This document shows, piece by piece, positions 24,627-33,169 of a DNA stretch of 64,000 nucleotides (position 1 is the stretch's first letter; each line of letters opens with the position of its first letter). The translations under genes and the position numbers were made by a program. The notes beneath the pieces are model-generated. The model was given only the letters and a program-made list of their open reading frames with translations. It was not told the origin of the DNA and made no database searches. The stretch spans positions 1 to 64,000 of the forward strand of contig NZ_QEII01000276.1 of assembly GCF_003347515.1 (NCBI RefSeq), in the 5' to 3' direction. This DNA is from Rhodoferax ferrireducens (GTDB lineage Bacteria; Pseudomonadota; Gammaproteobacteria; Burkholderiales; Burkholderiaceae_C).

Positions 24627-26522
24627 ATGGACAAGAAGCAGATTTTTTCGCTGTGGTACGTGGTGCTGGTCGTCATCGTGCTGGTGAGCCTGCAGGAGTT
24701 CATCGGCGTCAGCCACACGCAGAACCTGAGCTACAGCGAGTTCAAGCAGGCGCTGGCGGCGGGCCAGATCGACGACGTTGTCCTCAAGGAAGGTGTGGCC
24801 ACCGGGCGGCTGAAGGCGGATGGGCTGGAGGCAATCCTCCCGGTGGCAGTCGTCGAAAGTCTCAAAAAACAAGGCGGTGAGCACCGCTTTGTGACCGTTC
24901 TGCTCAACGACCCGGGTCTGATTGCCCAGCTGGATGCGTCCAAGGTCCGCTACGCCGGTGTCCTCGAAAGCAAGTGGCTGGGACTGCTCATCTCTTGGGT
25001 CGCCCCGACCCTGATCTTCGTCGGCATCTGGTTCTTCGTGATGAAGCGCATGGGCGGTGGCATGCAGGGCGGCATGCTCGAAATCGGCAAGAGCAAGGCG
25101 CGTGTCTTCATGCAGCAGGAAACTGGCGTGACCTTCAAGGATGTGGCCGGCATTGACGAGGCCAAGGAAGAGTTGATGGAGGTGGTGGAGTTCCTCCAGC
25201 ATCCGGAGCGCTACAAGCGTCTGGGCGGCAAGATTCCGAAAGGTGTGCTGATCGTCGGCGCCCCCGGCACCGGCAAGACCCTGCTCGCCAAGGCGGTGGC
25301 CGGCGAAGCCGGTGTGCCCTTCCTGTCCCTCAGCGGGTCCGAGTTCGTCGAGATGTTCGTCGGGGTCGGTGCGGCCCGCGTGCGCGACCTGTTCGAGCAG
25401 GCGGCGGCGAAGGCACCTTGCATCGTCTTCATCGACGAGCTCGATGCCCTGGGCAAGGCGCGCGGCATCAGCGCGCTGGGTGGTGGCAACGACGAGCGCG
25501 AGCAGACGCTCAACCAGCTACTGGTTCAGATGGACGGCTTTGACACCAACCGGGGCGTCATCATCATGGCGGCCACCAACCGGCCGGAAATCCTCGATCC
25601 GGCCCTGCTGCGGGCCGGACGCTTCGACCGCCACGTCACCATCGACAAGCCCGACCTCAAGGGCCGCCGGCAGATCCTCGACGTGCACGCCAAGAACGTC
25701 ACGCTGGCGCCCGAAGTGGACCTGAATTCGGTTGCGGCGCGAACCCCCGGCTTCGCCGGCGCAGACCTGGCGAACCTGGTGAACGAAGCCACACTGCGCG
25801 CCGCCAAGCGCGGCAAGAACGCGGTGGACATGCAGGACTTCGAGGAAGCGCTCGACCGCATCGTTGCCGGCCTGGAGAAGAAGAACCGGGTGATGAATCC
25901 GATGGAGCGTCGCTTTGTCGCCTTCCACGAGGCCGGGCACGCGTTGGTGGCCGAATTTCGCGAGCACGCCGACAAGGTGTCGAAGATCTCGATCATCCCG
26001 CGTGGCATTGCCGCGCTCGGCTATACCCAGCAACTGCCCACCGAGGACCGCTATCTGCTGCGCAAGAGCGAGTTGCTCGATCGCCTGGACGTGTTGCTCG
26101 CCGGCCGCGTGGCCGAGCAACTGGTGTTCGATGATGTGTCGACCGGCGCCGAAAACGATTTGCAGCGCGCCACCGATATGGCGCGCCACATGGTCACGCA
26201 CTACGGCATGAGTGAGACGCTCGGACTGGCGACCTACGACACCCAGCGCACCCCGTTGTATCTGGACGGCCCGGCCCTGCCCGAGCAGCGCAATTGCAGC
26301 GAACGTACTGCCGAGGTGATCGACACCGAAGTTCGCCGCCTGCTCGATGAATCGCGCGCCCGCGTCAGCGCAACCCTGACGGCGCGTCGCGCGACGCTGG
26401 ATGTGCTGGCCGGCGTGCTGCTGGAGAATGAGGTGGTGGATCGCCGCATGCTGGACGAACTGCTGCGTGCCGCTGCCCCAGGTCCGGCCACCGACGCAAG
26501 CGCCCCGACGGTGGCCGCATGA
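24627..26522 (+). CDS. FtsH-like membrane ATP-dependent zinc protease (accessory copy)
   Basis: 631 residues from ATG 24627. Helix 1 ([19 protein letters not shown]), a periplasmic domain of about 90 residues, helix 2 ([20 protein letters not shown]), then AAA+ with Walker A GAPGTGKT (211-218), Walker [15 protein letters not shown], the arginine-finger region [20 protein letters not shown] and zinc site HEAGH (434-438). The chain ends near residue 631 without the long acidic tail of housekeeping FtsH. It would degrade damaged membrane proteins. Its stop overlaps the LolA-like gene (ATGA at 26519). As an extra copy in a metal island it may clear metal-damaged or misassembled envelope proteins; this is inference. 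Confidence 0.93.
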   Translation: MDKKQIFSLWYVVLVVIVLVSLQEFIGVSHTQNLSYSEFKQALAAGQIDDVVLKEGVATGRLKADGLEAILPVAVVESLKKQGGEHRFVTVLLNDPGLIAQLDASKVRYAGVLESKWLGLLISWVAPTLIFVGIWFFVMKRMGGGMQGGMLEIGKSKARVFMQQETGVTFKDVAGIDEAKEELMEVVEFLQHPERYKRLGGKIPKGVLIVGAPGTGKTLLAKAVAGEAGVPFLSLSGSEFVEMFVGVGAARVRDLFEQAAAKAPCIVFIDELDALGKARGISALGGGNDEREQTLNQLLVQMDGFDTNRGVIIMAATNRPEILDPALLRAGRFDRHVTIDKPDLKGRRQILDVHAKNVTLAPEVDLNSVAARTPGFAGADLANLVNEATLRAAKRGKNAVDMQDFEEALDRIVAGLEKKNRVMNPMERRFVAFHEAGHALVAEFREHADKVSKISIIPRGIAALGYTQQLPTEDRYLLRKSELLDRLDVLLAGRVAEQLVFDDVSTGAENDLQRATDMARHMVTHYGMSETLGLATYDTQRTPLYLDGPALPEQRNCSERTAEVIDTEVRRLLDESRARVSATLTARRATLDVLAGVLLENEVVDRRMLDELLRAAAPGPATDASAPTVAA

Positions 26523-27304
26523 AGCGCCGCACGATGCTGACGATCTGCGGCCGATCGCTGGCTCGGGCCGGCATCGCGGCCGGGCTCCTGGAGGGCGCAT
26601 CGGCGGCCCGTGCGCAGGAACCCGGCGGCCGCGAGATTCTTGAGCGGGTGGAGCGCCTGCTCTGGGGCAGCACCGTCCAGGGCGAGTACGAGATGAGCAT
26701 CACCACGCCACGCTGGCAACGCACGCTGGCGCTGCGGGTCTGGATGGAGCGGCCCCGGCGTTCCTTCGTGCGCATCCTGTCGCCGGCCAAGGAAGCCGGC
26801 ATCGGATCGCTGCGCATCGGCAGCGAGATGTGGAATTACCTGCCCAGCGTGGAGCGCGTGATCAAGATCCCGCCCTCGATGATGCTGCAGCCGTGGATGG
26901 GTTCGGACTTCACCAATGACGACCTGGTCAAGGAGAGCAGCATCCTGGACGACTACACGCACAAGGTCGTCGGCGCGACGGCGGTCGACGGCCAGGACAC
27001 GTACCAGGTCGAAGCCGCGCCGAAGCCGGACGCCGCCGTCGTCTGGGGCCGCGTGCTTTACCTCGTGCGCAAGCACGATTTCATGCCGATCAAGCAGGAG
27101 TACTTCAGTGAGCGGGGCGAACTGGTGCGGGTGATGAGTTTCTTCGACGTGCGCAGCCTCGGCGGACGCGTGCTGCCCACACGCTGGGAGATGCTGCCGG
27201 TGGCCAAGCCGGGCAATGTAACGACGATCGTGCTCAAGGACGCCATTTTCGACCGCCCGGTCGATGAGGCGATCTTCACCCAGCGGAATCTGCAGAAGCC
27301 ATGA
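26519..27304 (+). CDS. LolA-like outer-membrane lipoprotein-sorting protein
   Basis: 261 residues. The signal region [20 protein letters not shown] ends near ARAQ (37). The mature part has the LolA-like fold sequence (PF17131 type): YEMSITTPRWQRTLALRVWM, RSFVRILSPAKEAGIGSLRI, MWNYLPSVERVIKIPPSMML, WMGSDFTNDDLVKESSILDD. These periplasmic proteins carry lipids or lipoproteins and usually sit beside an ABC transporter of the LolCDE/MacB kind, as here. It overlaps the FtsH-like gene and precedes the ATPase subunit by 58 bp. Confidence 0.88.
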   Translation: MKRRTMLTICGRSLARAGIAAGLLEGASAARAQEPGGREILERVERLLWGSTVQGEYEMSITTPRWQRTLALRVWMERPRRSFVRILSPAKEAGIGSLRIGSEMWNYLPSVERVIKIPPSMMLQPWMGSDFTNDDLVKESSILDDYTHKVVGATAVDGQDTYQVEAAPKPDAAVVWGRVLYLVRKHDFMPIKQEYFSERGELVRVMSFFDVRSLGGRVLPTRWEMLPVAKPGNVTTIVLKDAIFDRPVDEAIFTQRNLQKP

Positions 27305-27362
27305 GCCCCGCCCGGCCGCCCGTAAGGGCTCGCACCGCAGTGCGAAGCACGGAAGTTACCCA

Positions 27363-28067
27363 GTGAGCGACGCCGCTGAGATTGTCGTCAGGCTTGAGCA
27401 GGTCACCCGCGTGTACCAGCAGGACAGTCAGGCCGTGCGCGCGCTGGACGGCATCGATCTCGAGATTCACCGCGGCGACTTCGCCGTCCTCGTCGGCCCG
27501 TCGGGCTCCGGCAAGACGACGCTGCTGAACCTGATCGGCGGCCTCGATTCACCGACCACGGGCCGCATCTGGATTGCCGGCACCGAGACCGGCCGGATGA
27601 GCAAGGGCGAGTTGTCCGAGATGCGCCTACGCAAGATCGGCTTCGTGTTCCAGGAGTTCAACCTGATCCCGGTGCTGTCGGCGCTGGAAAACGTCGAGTT
27701 CGTGATGCTGCTGCAAGGCAAGCCGGAGGCCGAGCGGCACGCACGCTCGATGGATCTGCTGAAGGAACTGGGCCTGCAGGGCCTGGAGCACCGACGCCCG
27801 GCCGAGCTGTCGGGCGGCCAGCAGCAACGCGTCGCGGTGGCGCGCGCGATCGCGGCCGAGCCGGTCATCGTGCTGCCGGACGAACCGACCGCGAACCTGG
27901 ACTCGAAGGCCGGCGCGGCGCTGATGGACCTGATGCGGCGGCTGAACGAGGACAAGGGCGTGACCTTCGTCTTCTCGACCCACGACCCGATGGTGGTCGA
28001 ACGCGCCCGCCGCGTCATTCGCCTTCGCGACGGGCGCATCGAGTCGGACGAACGGAAGCCCGCGTGA
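27363..28067 (+). CDS. ABC transporter ATP-binding protein, LolD/MacB type
   Basis: 234 residues from GTG 27363; the frame is open upstream but the earlier part has no family likeness. Walker A GPSGSGKT (45-52), Q-loop FVFQEFNLIPVLSALENVEF, signature LSGGQQQRVAVARA (149-162), Walker B VIVLPDEPTANLD (168-180) with Pro where Ala is usual, and H-switch FSTHDP. It powers the permease that overlaps its stop by four bases (ATGA at 28064). Confidence 0.93.
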   Translation: MSDAAEIVVRLEQVTRVYQQDSQAVRALDGIDLEIHRGDFAVLVGPSGSGKTTLLNLIGGLDSPTTGRIWIAGTETGRMSKGELSEMRLRKIGFVFQEFNLIPVLSALENVEFVMLLQGKPEAERHARSMDLLKELGLQGLEHRRPAELSGGQQQRVAVARAIAAEPVIVLPDEPTANLDSKAGAALMDLMRRLNEDKGVTFVFSTHDPMVVERARRVIRLRDGRIESDERKPA

Positions 28068-30562
28068 TGCTTGCCAAGCTTGCCTGGCGTAACGTGCTGC
28101 GCAACCGCAGGCGCTCGGCCATCACGGTCCTGTCGATCGCCGTTGGCCTGGCCGCCCTGACCTTCATCTGGGCCTTCATCGACGGCCAGAACCGCCAGAT
28201 GATCCAAAACAGCACGCGCTTCCTGGCCGGCGACGTGCAGGTGCACCTGAAGGGTTACCACGACGACCCGACGCTCGACCTGACGATGGCCGAAGTCCAG
28301 CCCGTGCTCACTGCGGCGCGCGCCGATCAGAACGTCGAAGCCGCAGCGGTGCGTCTGGAGGGCAAGGCCCTGGCCAGCCGCGACGACAAGTCGCGCGGCA
28401 TCATGCTGGTGGGTGTTGACCCGGGCAACGAGGCTCGCGTGAGTGCGCTGTTCAGCGCGGTGGTCAGCGGCCAGGCCTTGATCGACAGCAAGCCCGGCGC
28501 CCTGATCGGCGAGCAGCTTGCGCAGGCCCTGGGCTTGGCGGTGGGCGATGAGCTGCTGCTGGTGGGCCAGGCCTACGACGGCTCCATCGCCAGTGGGCGA
28601 TTTCCCGTGCTCGGCATCTTCCGCACCCGCATTGATGAGCTCGATGGCCGCATCGCGGTGCTGCCGCTGGCCGTTGTGCGCGAATTCTTCGTCGCCCCCG
28701 AGGGCGCGAGCGCGGTCGCGCTGCGCTTACGAGACCGCGACCAGCTCAATGCGACGCAAGTCCGCCTGTCGCAAGGCCTCGGGCCACGCTACGAAGCACT
28801 CGGCTGGCCGAGACTGCTGCCGCTGGTCGCCGTGAGCACCCGGTTTCACGAGGTGATGGCCTGGGTCGTGCTCGCGGTGTTCTTCGGCATCGTGACCGCG
28901 GCGGTCGCCAACCCCATCCTGATGGCGGTGATCGAACGCACCCGCGAGTTCGGCATCATGCTGGCGCTGGGCACGGGCCGCGCGCGGCTGCTCGGCCTGG
29001 TGCTGATCGAAGCGATGATGCTCGGCGGGCTCGGCCTCGTGGCCGGCAACCTGCTCGGACTGGCCATCGCAGGATTCTTCGCGCAGCGCGGCATCGATCT
29101 CAGCATGTTCGGCGCCGCCGTTCGAACGATGCCCGGGCTCGAGGACGTGGTCTACCCTGTGATCCGGTTCGAGCGCAGCGCGATGGTCTCGTTGCTCGTC
29201 TTCGCCATCGCGTGCGTGACGGGGCTCTATCCCGCCGCCAAGGCGGCGCTGCTCGAGCCGGTGGTCGCCATCCGCGGCCTGGCCGACTCACCACGGGCGC
29301 GCAGCCATGGCACGCGTTCGGGTGGGCGGCGCTGGCCGGTGTTCATGCTGATCGCTGGGCGCAACATCCTGCGCAACCGGCGCCGTACGGCCATCACCGC
29401 CGGAGGAACGGCGTTCGGGATCATTGCCTTCGTTTTCCTGTTCGGCTACTTCGACGGTTTCAGCGAAGACCTGATCGAAAACTCGACGCGCTACGTCACC
29501 GGCCATGTGCAACTGGAGCGGGCCGGGTTCCGGCAGGATTACGCCCCCGAGCTGGCCTTCGAGAGCACCGAGGCCCAGTTGCTGCAGTTGCGCTCGGTCC
29601 CCGAAGTCGCGGCCGCCGCGCCGCGCGTGCAGGTGCAGGCGCTGGCCAGCAGCGCGGCGAAATCCGAAGGCATCCTGTTAATCGGCATCGTTCCCGAGGC
29701 CGAGCGCGAGGTCACCTTCATCCATCGCACCCTCGTCGAAGGCAAGCCGCTGGCCGGCGGGGCCGATCGCGACATCCTGATCGGCCGCAAACTGGCCGAG
29801 CGCCTGGGCGTGCGCCTGGGCGAGAAGGTGGTCGTCATGGCACAGGCCGCCAACGGCGAACTCGGCACCGCGGCCTACCGCATCGGCGGCATCTTCGCCA
29901 CCGAGAGCGGCTCCTTCGACGGCAGTATGGCCTTCGTCACGCTGCCGGCCGCGCAGTCGCTCCTCGCCCTCGGTTCGCGCATCTCGACGATCAACCTGCG
30001 CCTGCGCGACCGCGCCACGCTGGCCGATGGCCTTCCCGAACTGCGCCGCCGCGTTGCGCTGTCGGGCTTGTCCTTCGAGCCCTGGCAAACGCTGCTGCCG
30101 CAGGTCGAGGATATGGTCCGGCTGGTCCGTGTCTTCAGCAACATCATGCTGGTCGTCGCCTTCATCGTCATCGCGATGGCGATCATGAACACCGTGTTCA
30201 TGGCGGTGACCGAGCGCACGCGCGAGTTCGGCGTGATGATGGCGCTGGGCACCCCGCCGGCCGCGATCCAGCGCATGGTGGTATACGAGACGCTGGTGCT
30301 GATGCTGCTCGCATCGTTCATCGGTTACGGCGTCGGCGTCGCGCTGGTCGCGTACTTCGGGCGTCAGGGCATCGACCTGTCGGGATTCTTCCGCGGCTAT
30401 TCCGCCATTCCCGGCCTCACCGGGATCGTGCACCCGAAAGTGGTCGTCGGTCACATCGGCGTGCCGGCGCTGGTGCTGTTCGTCGCCAGTGTCCTGGTCT
30501 CGCTGTATCCCGCCACACGTGCGGCTCGCCTCGACCCGGTGCGCGCGATCCGCCATGTCTAG
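28064..30562 (+). CDS. ABC permease with two FtsX-type halves in one chain
   Basis: 832 residues. Residues 1 to about 405 and 425 to 832 are homologous permease units. Each begins with a NxLRNRRR[ST]AIT motif (WRNVLRNRRRSAITVLSIAV; GRNILRNRRRTAITAGGTAF), followed by one helix, a periplasmic domain (MQNSTRFLAGDVQ-like and IENSTRYVTGHVQ) and three helices with an ERTREFG[IV]MxALG loop. LolC and LolE are normally separate chains; here they are fused as an internal duplication. It would extract lipoproteins or lipids from the inner membrane and hand them to the LolA-like protein. Its stop overlaps the barrel gene start. Confidence 0.9.
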   Translation: MMLAKLAWRNVLRNRRRSAITVLSIAVGLAALTFIWAFIDGQNRQMIQNSTRFLAGDVQVHLKGYHDDPTLDLTMAEVQPVLTAARADQNVEAAAVRLEGKALASRDDKSRGIMLVGVDPGNEARVSALFSAVVSGQALIDSKPGALIGEQLAQALGLAVGDELLLVGQAYDGSIASGRFPVLGIFRTRIDELDGRIAVLPLAVVREFFVAPEGASAVALRLRDRDQLNATQVRLSQGLGPRYEALGWPRLLPLVAVSTRFHEVMAWVVLAVFFGIVTAAVANPILMAVIERTREFGIMLALGTGRARLLGLVLIEAMMLGGLGLVAGNLLGLAIAGFFAQRGIDLSMFGAAVRTMPGLEDVVYPVIRFERSAMVSLLVFAIACVTGLYPAAKAALLEPVVAIRGLADSPRARSHGTRSGGRRWPVFMLIAGRNILRNRRRTAITAGGTAFGIIAFVFLFGYFDGFSEDLIENSTRYVTGHVQLERAGFRQDYAPELAFESTEAQLLQLRSVPEVAAAAPRVQVQALASSAAKSEGILLIGIVPEAEREVTFIHRTLVEGKPLAGGADRDILIGRKLAERLGVRLGEKVVVMAQAANGELGTAAYRIGGIFATESGSFDGSMAFVTLPAAQSLLALGSRISTINLRLRDRATLADGLPELRRRVALSGLSFEPWQTLLPQVEDMVRLVRVFSNIMLVVAFIVIAMAIMNTVFMAVTERTREFGVMMALGTPPAAIQRMVVYETLVLMLLASFIGYGVGVALVAYFGRQGIDLSGFFRGYSAIPGLTGIVHPKVVVGHIGVPALVLFVASVLVSLYPATRAARLDPVRAIRHV

Positions 30563-31700
30563 GCTGCCACGTCTTACGGACGTTTTCATCCTGGCGCTGG
30601 CGGGATGTGCTGCTTCGGCCTTGGCGCAGGACGATCCGGCCCTGCGTGTGTCGGGCTACTACAAGAACCTGTTGCTGCGCTCCGAGACCTGGACCGGCGA
30701 GCGCTACGAGCTCGATCTCAACCGCTTGCGCCTGGAGCTGAAGGGCAAACTCAGCCCCGCCATGAGCTTCAATGTCCAGTATGACAATGAGGCACTGATT
30801 GGCAGTTACCTGCGAACCGCGCAGTTCCAGCAGCAAAAGGACTTGCCGTCCTCTCAGTACTGGTCCGCTCAGGGCAGCTATGTTGATCGACCCGCGCTGT
30901 ATGGTGTGCACCGCCTGTACCGTGCCCAGTTTCAGCTTGCATTCGGCGATACCGATCTGCGCCTGGGCCGACAGCGCATTGCCTGGGGTACGGGCCGCTT
31001 CTGGAGTCCGCTCGACTTGCTCAATCCTGTGAGTCCAACGACGTTGGAGCGCGAGGAGCGGCCCGGCGTGGACGCCGTCCTGCTTGAGCACAGATTCGGG
31101 CCGGTCGCGCGCGTGGCGGCCGTATACGCTCCGAGCCGACTGGCGGGTGAGGATAGCCATGCGTTGCAGTGGCATGACCACGCCCGCGGCATCGATTTTT
31201 CCGTGACAGCCGGCCGATTTCATGGTGACCGGGTCATTGGGCTCGACCTCGCCGGGCAAATCGGTCTTGCGGGCGTGCGCGCCGAAATGACCCGGGTTCG
31301 GCCACGTAACGGCGAAGCATTCAACCGCACCTTGTTTGGCATCGACTATGCCTTTGCCAACACGTTGACCCTGAGCGCTGAGTTCTACCGAGATGGCAGC
31401 GGTGCGGGCAGTCCTGTCGCCTATAACTTCTCCGCCTTGGCAAGCGGCAGCCGGCAAACGCTGGCGCAGCGCTATCTCGGCGTCCGCGCGGGCTATGCGC
31501 TCACGCCATTGGTCAAGCTGAGCACCGATGTCGTTCTCAACCTGGCCGACCACAGCCGTTACGTTGCCCCAGGCATTAGCTACTCGATCCAGACCAATCT
31601 GGACCTCTCGTTTGGACTGCAATGGTTCAGCGGCGCGACCGGCAGCGAGTATGCGCGCCTGCCGAGCGTGGCCTATGTGACTCTGCAGCAATTTTTTTGA
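30555..31700 (+). CDS. Outer-membrane beta-barrel protein, porin-like
   Basis: 381 residues from ATG 30555, overlapping the permease by 8 bases. Signal peptide to about residue 25 (LALAGCAASALAQ), then alternating amphipathic strands such as YELDLNRLRLELKGKLSPAM and LGVRAGYALTPLVKLSTDVV, ending in Phe-Phe (VTLQQFF), the C-terminal signature read by the Bam complex. The middle (RLGRQRIAWGTGRFWSPLDL) recalls DUF1302/alginate-type barrels. It is the outer-membrane end of the FtsH - LolA-like - ABC - FtsX set and may be its client or its exit port. Substrate unknown. Confidence 0.78.
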   Translation: MSRLPRLTDVFILALAGCAASALAQDDPALRVSGYYKNLLLRSETWTGERYELDLNRLRLELKGKLSPAMSFNVQYDNEALIGSYLRTAQFQQQKDLPSSQYWSAQGSYVDRPALYGVHRLYRAQFQLAFGDTDLRLGRQRIAWGTGRFWSPLDLLNPVSPTTLEREERPGVDAVLLEHRFGPVARVAAVYAPSRLAGEDSHALQWHDHARGIDFSVTAGRFHGDRVIGLDLAGQIGLAGVRAEMTRVRPRNGEAFNRTLFGIDYAFANTLTLSAEFYRDGSGAGSPVAYNFSALASGSRQTLAQRYLGVRAGYALTPLVKLSTDVVLNLADHSRYVAPGISYSIQTNLDLSFGLQWFSGATGSEYARLPSVAYVTLQQFF

Positions 31701-31748
31701 CGTCGCGGGTGCTCCTGCGCGACACGGCACAAGGTCGGCAAGCTGAAA

Positions 31749-31764
31749 ATGACAAAAATGTAAT
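31749..31764. promoter_or_regulatory. CopR/CusR-like box upstream of cusCBA
   Basis: ATGACA-AAAA-TGTAAT is an imperfect inverted repeat close to the ATTACAAAATTGTAAT-type boxes bound by the copper response regulators CusR and CopR. It lies 131 bp before the cusC start in an otherwise gene-free 194-bp interval. No matching regulator gene is in the window, so it would be served from elsewhere. The -10 element is not obvious. Confidence 0.5.
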
Positions 31765-31894
31765 TTGCAGGTCAGTTATTCGTCGGGAGCAGGCGTGCAA
31801 ACTGCGGTCATTCCATCCGGTTTGCCGTCTTGCGCGTCCAGATGAACGATAGCCCTTTTCTTTTTGCCCGACACTAAACCTCAGGAAAGAATCC

Positions 31895-33169
31895 ATGAAA
31901 ATATTCCAGAGCCCCTGGGGCCGCTTGTTCGCGGCCATTGCCAGCATATGGTGCTTCATGGCGCAAGCCCAGGAAACACTACCGGGCGCGGATGTGCAAA
32001 CGTTGCTGGCTATCGCCAAGGAGAGAAATCCCGAATACGCCAGCATGCGCTACGAGGCGCAGGCTGCGGCCGAGCGTGTGACGCCAGCCGGCGCTTTGCC
32101 CGATCCAAAATTCCGCACCGAATTGCGCGACATCACCAAAACGGGGGCGCAGGACCCGACCCTTTCGCCCAGCGAGGTCGGCAGCACCCGCTATTTGCTG
32201 ATGCAGGACATTCCCTGGTTCGGCAAGCGCGACTTGAGGCGGGACATCGCGGCGTTCGAAGCCGAAGGCACCCAAGGCAAGGCCATGGGAACCTGGTCTG
32301 AACTGGCCGCGAAGATCAAGACCGCCCACGCCCAACGCTATTACCTCCACCGCAATGAAAAATTGACGCAGGAAATTCTCGATCTGGTCATTCGCCTGGA
32401 GAAAGTCGCACAGGGGCGCTACGCTGGCGGTCTGGCCGCCCAGCAGGACGTCATCCGGGCGCAGATTGAACAGACCAACATGAATAACGAGCTGTTGGTT
32501 TTGGCAAGCGAAAGTCGGCAGGTCAATGCGCGTCTGAATGCCTTGTTGGCGCGACCCGCGTCTGCGCCACTGGCGGAACCGGAAAGACTGCGCACCGTGC
32601 CGGCGCCAGCCCAACTCGACTACGCGACGCTGGAAGAACGGGTGCGGTCGCGCAACCCTGTGCTCTTTGCGGAAGAATCCCGCATCAAGGCCGCCGAGAA
32701 AAGCCGGGACCTGACCTACAAGAATCGTTATCCTGATTTCACCGTCGGCCTATCTCCCATTCAGTACCAAAGCGCTGTCAAGGAATGGGAGCTAATGGTC
32801 GAACTCAATATCCCCTTGCAGCAATCCTCACGACGCGCGCAGGAACGTGAAGCTGAGGCCATGCTGTCGGCCGCCCGGTCGCGCAAGGAGGCCGCTGCCA
32901 ACCAGGTCCTCGCCGAACTGTCGGAGAATCTGGCCGGTATCGAGGCGGCCAGAGGGACCGGGATACTGGCAACGAGCAGCCTGCTGCCTCAGGGCGAACT
33001 GACGTTCAGTTCCGCCCTGGCCGGTTATGAGGCCGGCAAGGTGGATTTCGCCACCCTGCTCGACGCCCAGCGGCAAATCCGCCAGGCGAAACAAAATCAG
33101 ATCAAGGCCCAGTTTGAGGCGCAAATTCGCCTCGCCGAAATCGAAAAGCTATTGGGAGAAGATTTATGA
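31895..33169 (+). CDS. cusC: TolC-family outer-membrane channel of the Cus system
   Basis: 424 residues from ATG 31895 (CAGGAAAGAATCC). Signal peptide to about residue 26 (MAQAQ), with no lipobox Cys at the cut site. The two helical-barrel repeats of the OEP family are visible: REDI-type helices RNPEYASMRYEAQAAAERVT (residue 48 on) and RNPVLFAEESRIKAAEKSRD (residue 253 on), with LDAQRQIRQAKQNQIKAQFE near the end. It forms the outer-membrane exit duct for metal carried by CusB and CusA. Its stop overlaps the adaptor gene by four bases (ATGA), so the three genes form one operon. Confidence 0.92.
   Translation: MKIFQSPWGRLFAAIASIWCFMAQAQETLPGADVQTLLAIAKERNPEYASMRYEAQAAAERVTPAGALPDPKFRTELRDITKTGAQDPTLSPSEVGSTRYLLMQDIPWFGKRDLRRDIAAFEAEGTQGKAMGTWSELAAKIKTAHAQRYYLHRNEKLTQEILDLVIRLEKVAQGRYAGGLAAQQDVIRAQIEQTNMNNELLVLASESRQVNARLNALLARPASAPLAEPERLRTVPAPAQLDYATLEERVRSRNPVLFAEESRIKAAEKSRDLTYKNRYPDFTVGLSPIQYQSAVKEWELMVELNIPLQQSSRRAQEREAEAMLSAARSRKEAAANQVLAELSENLAGIEAARGTGILATSSLLPQGELTFSSALAGYEAGKVDFATLLDAQRQIRQAKQNQIKAQFEAQIRLAEIEKLLGEDL

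Noticed and set aside
29212..30741. 509-codon alternate frame inside the double permease
   Set aside because: Arg/Pro/Gly/Ala-rich shadow frame; the permease frame has clear FtsX motifs through the whole interval.
30417..31730. 437-codon antisense frame across the barrel gene
   Set aside because: The plus frame has a signal peptide, amphipathic strands and a C-terminal Phe; the antisense frame has none.
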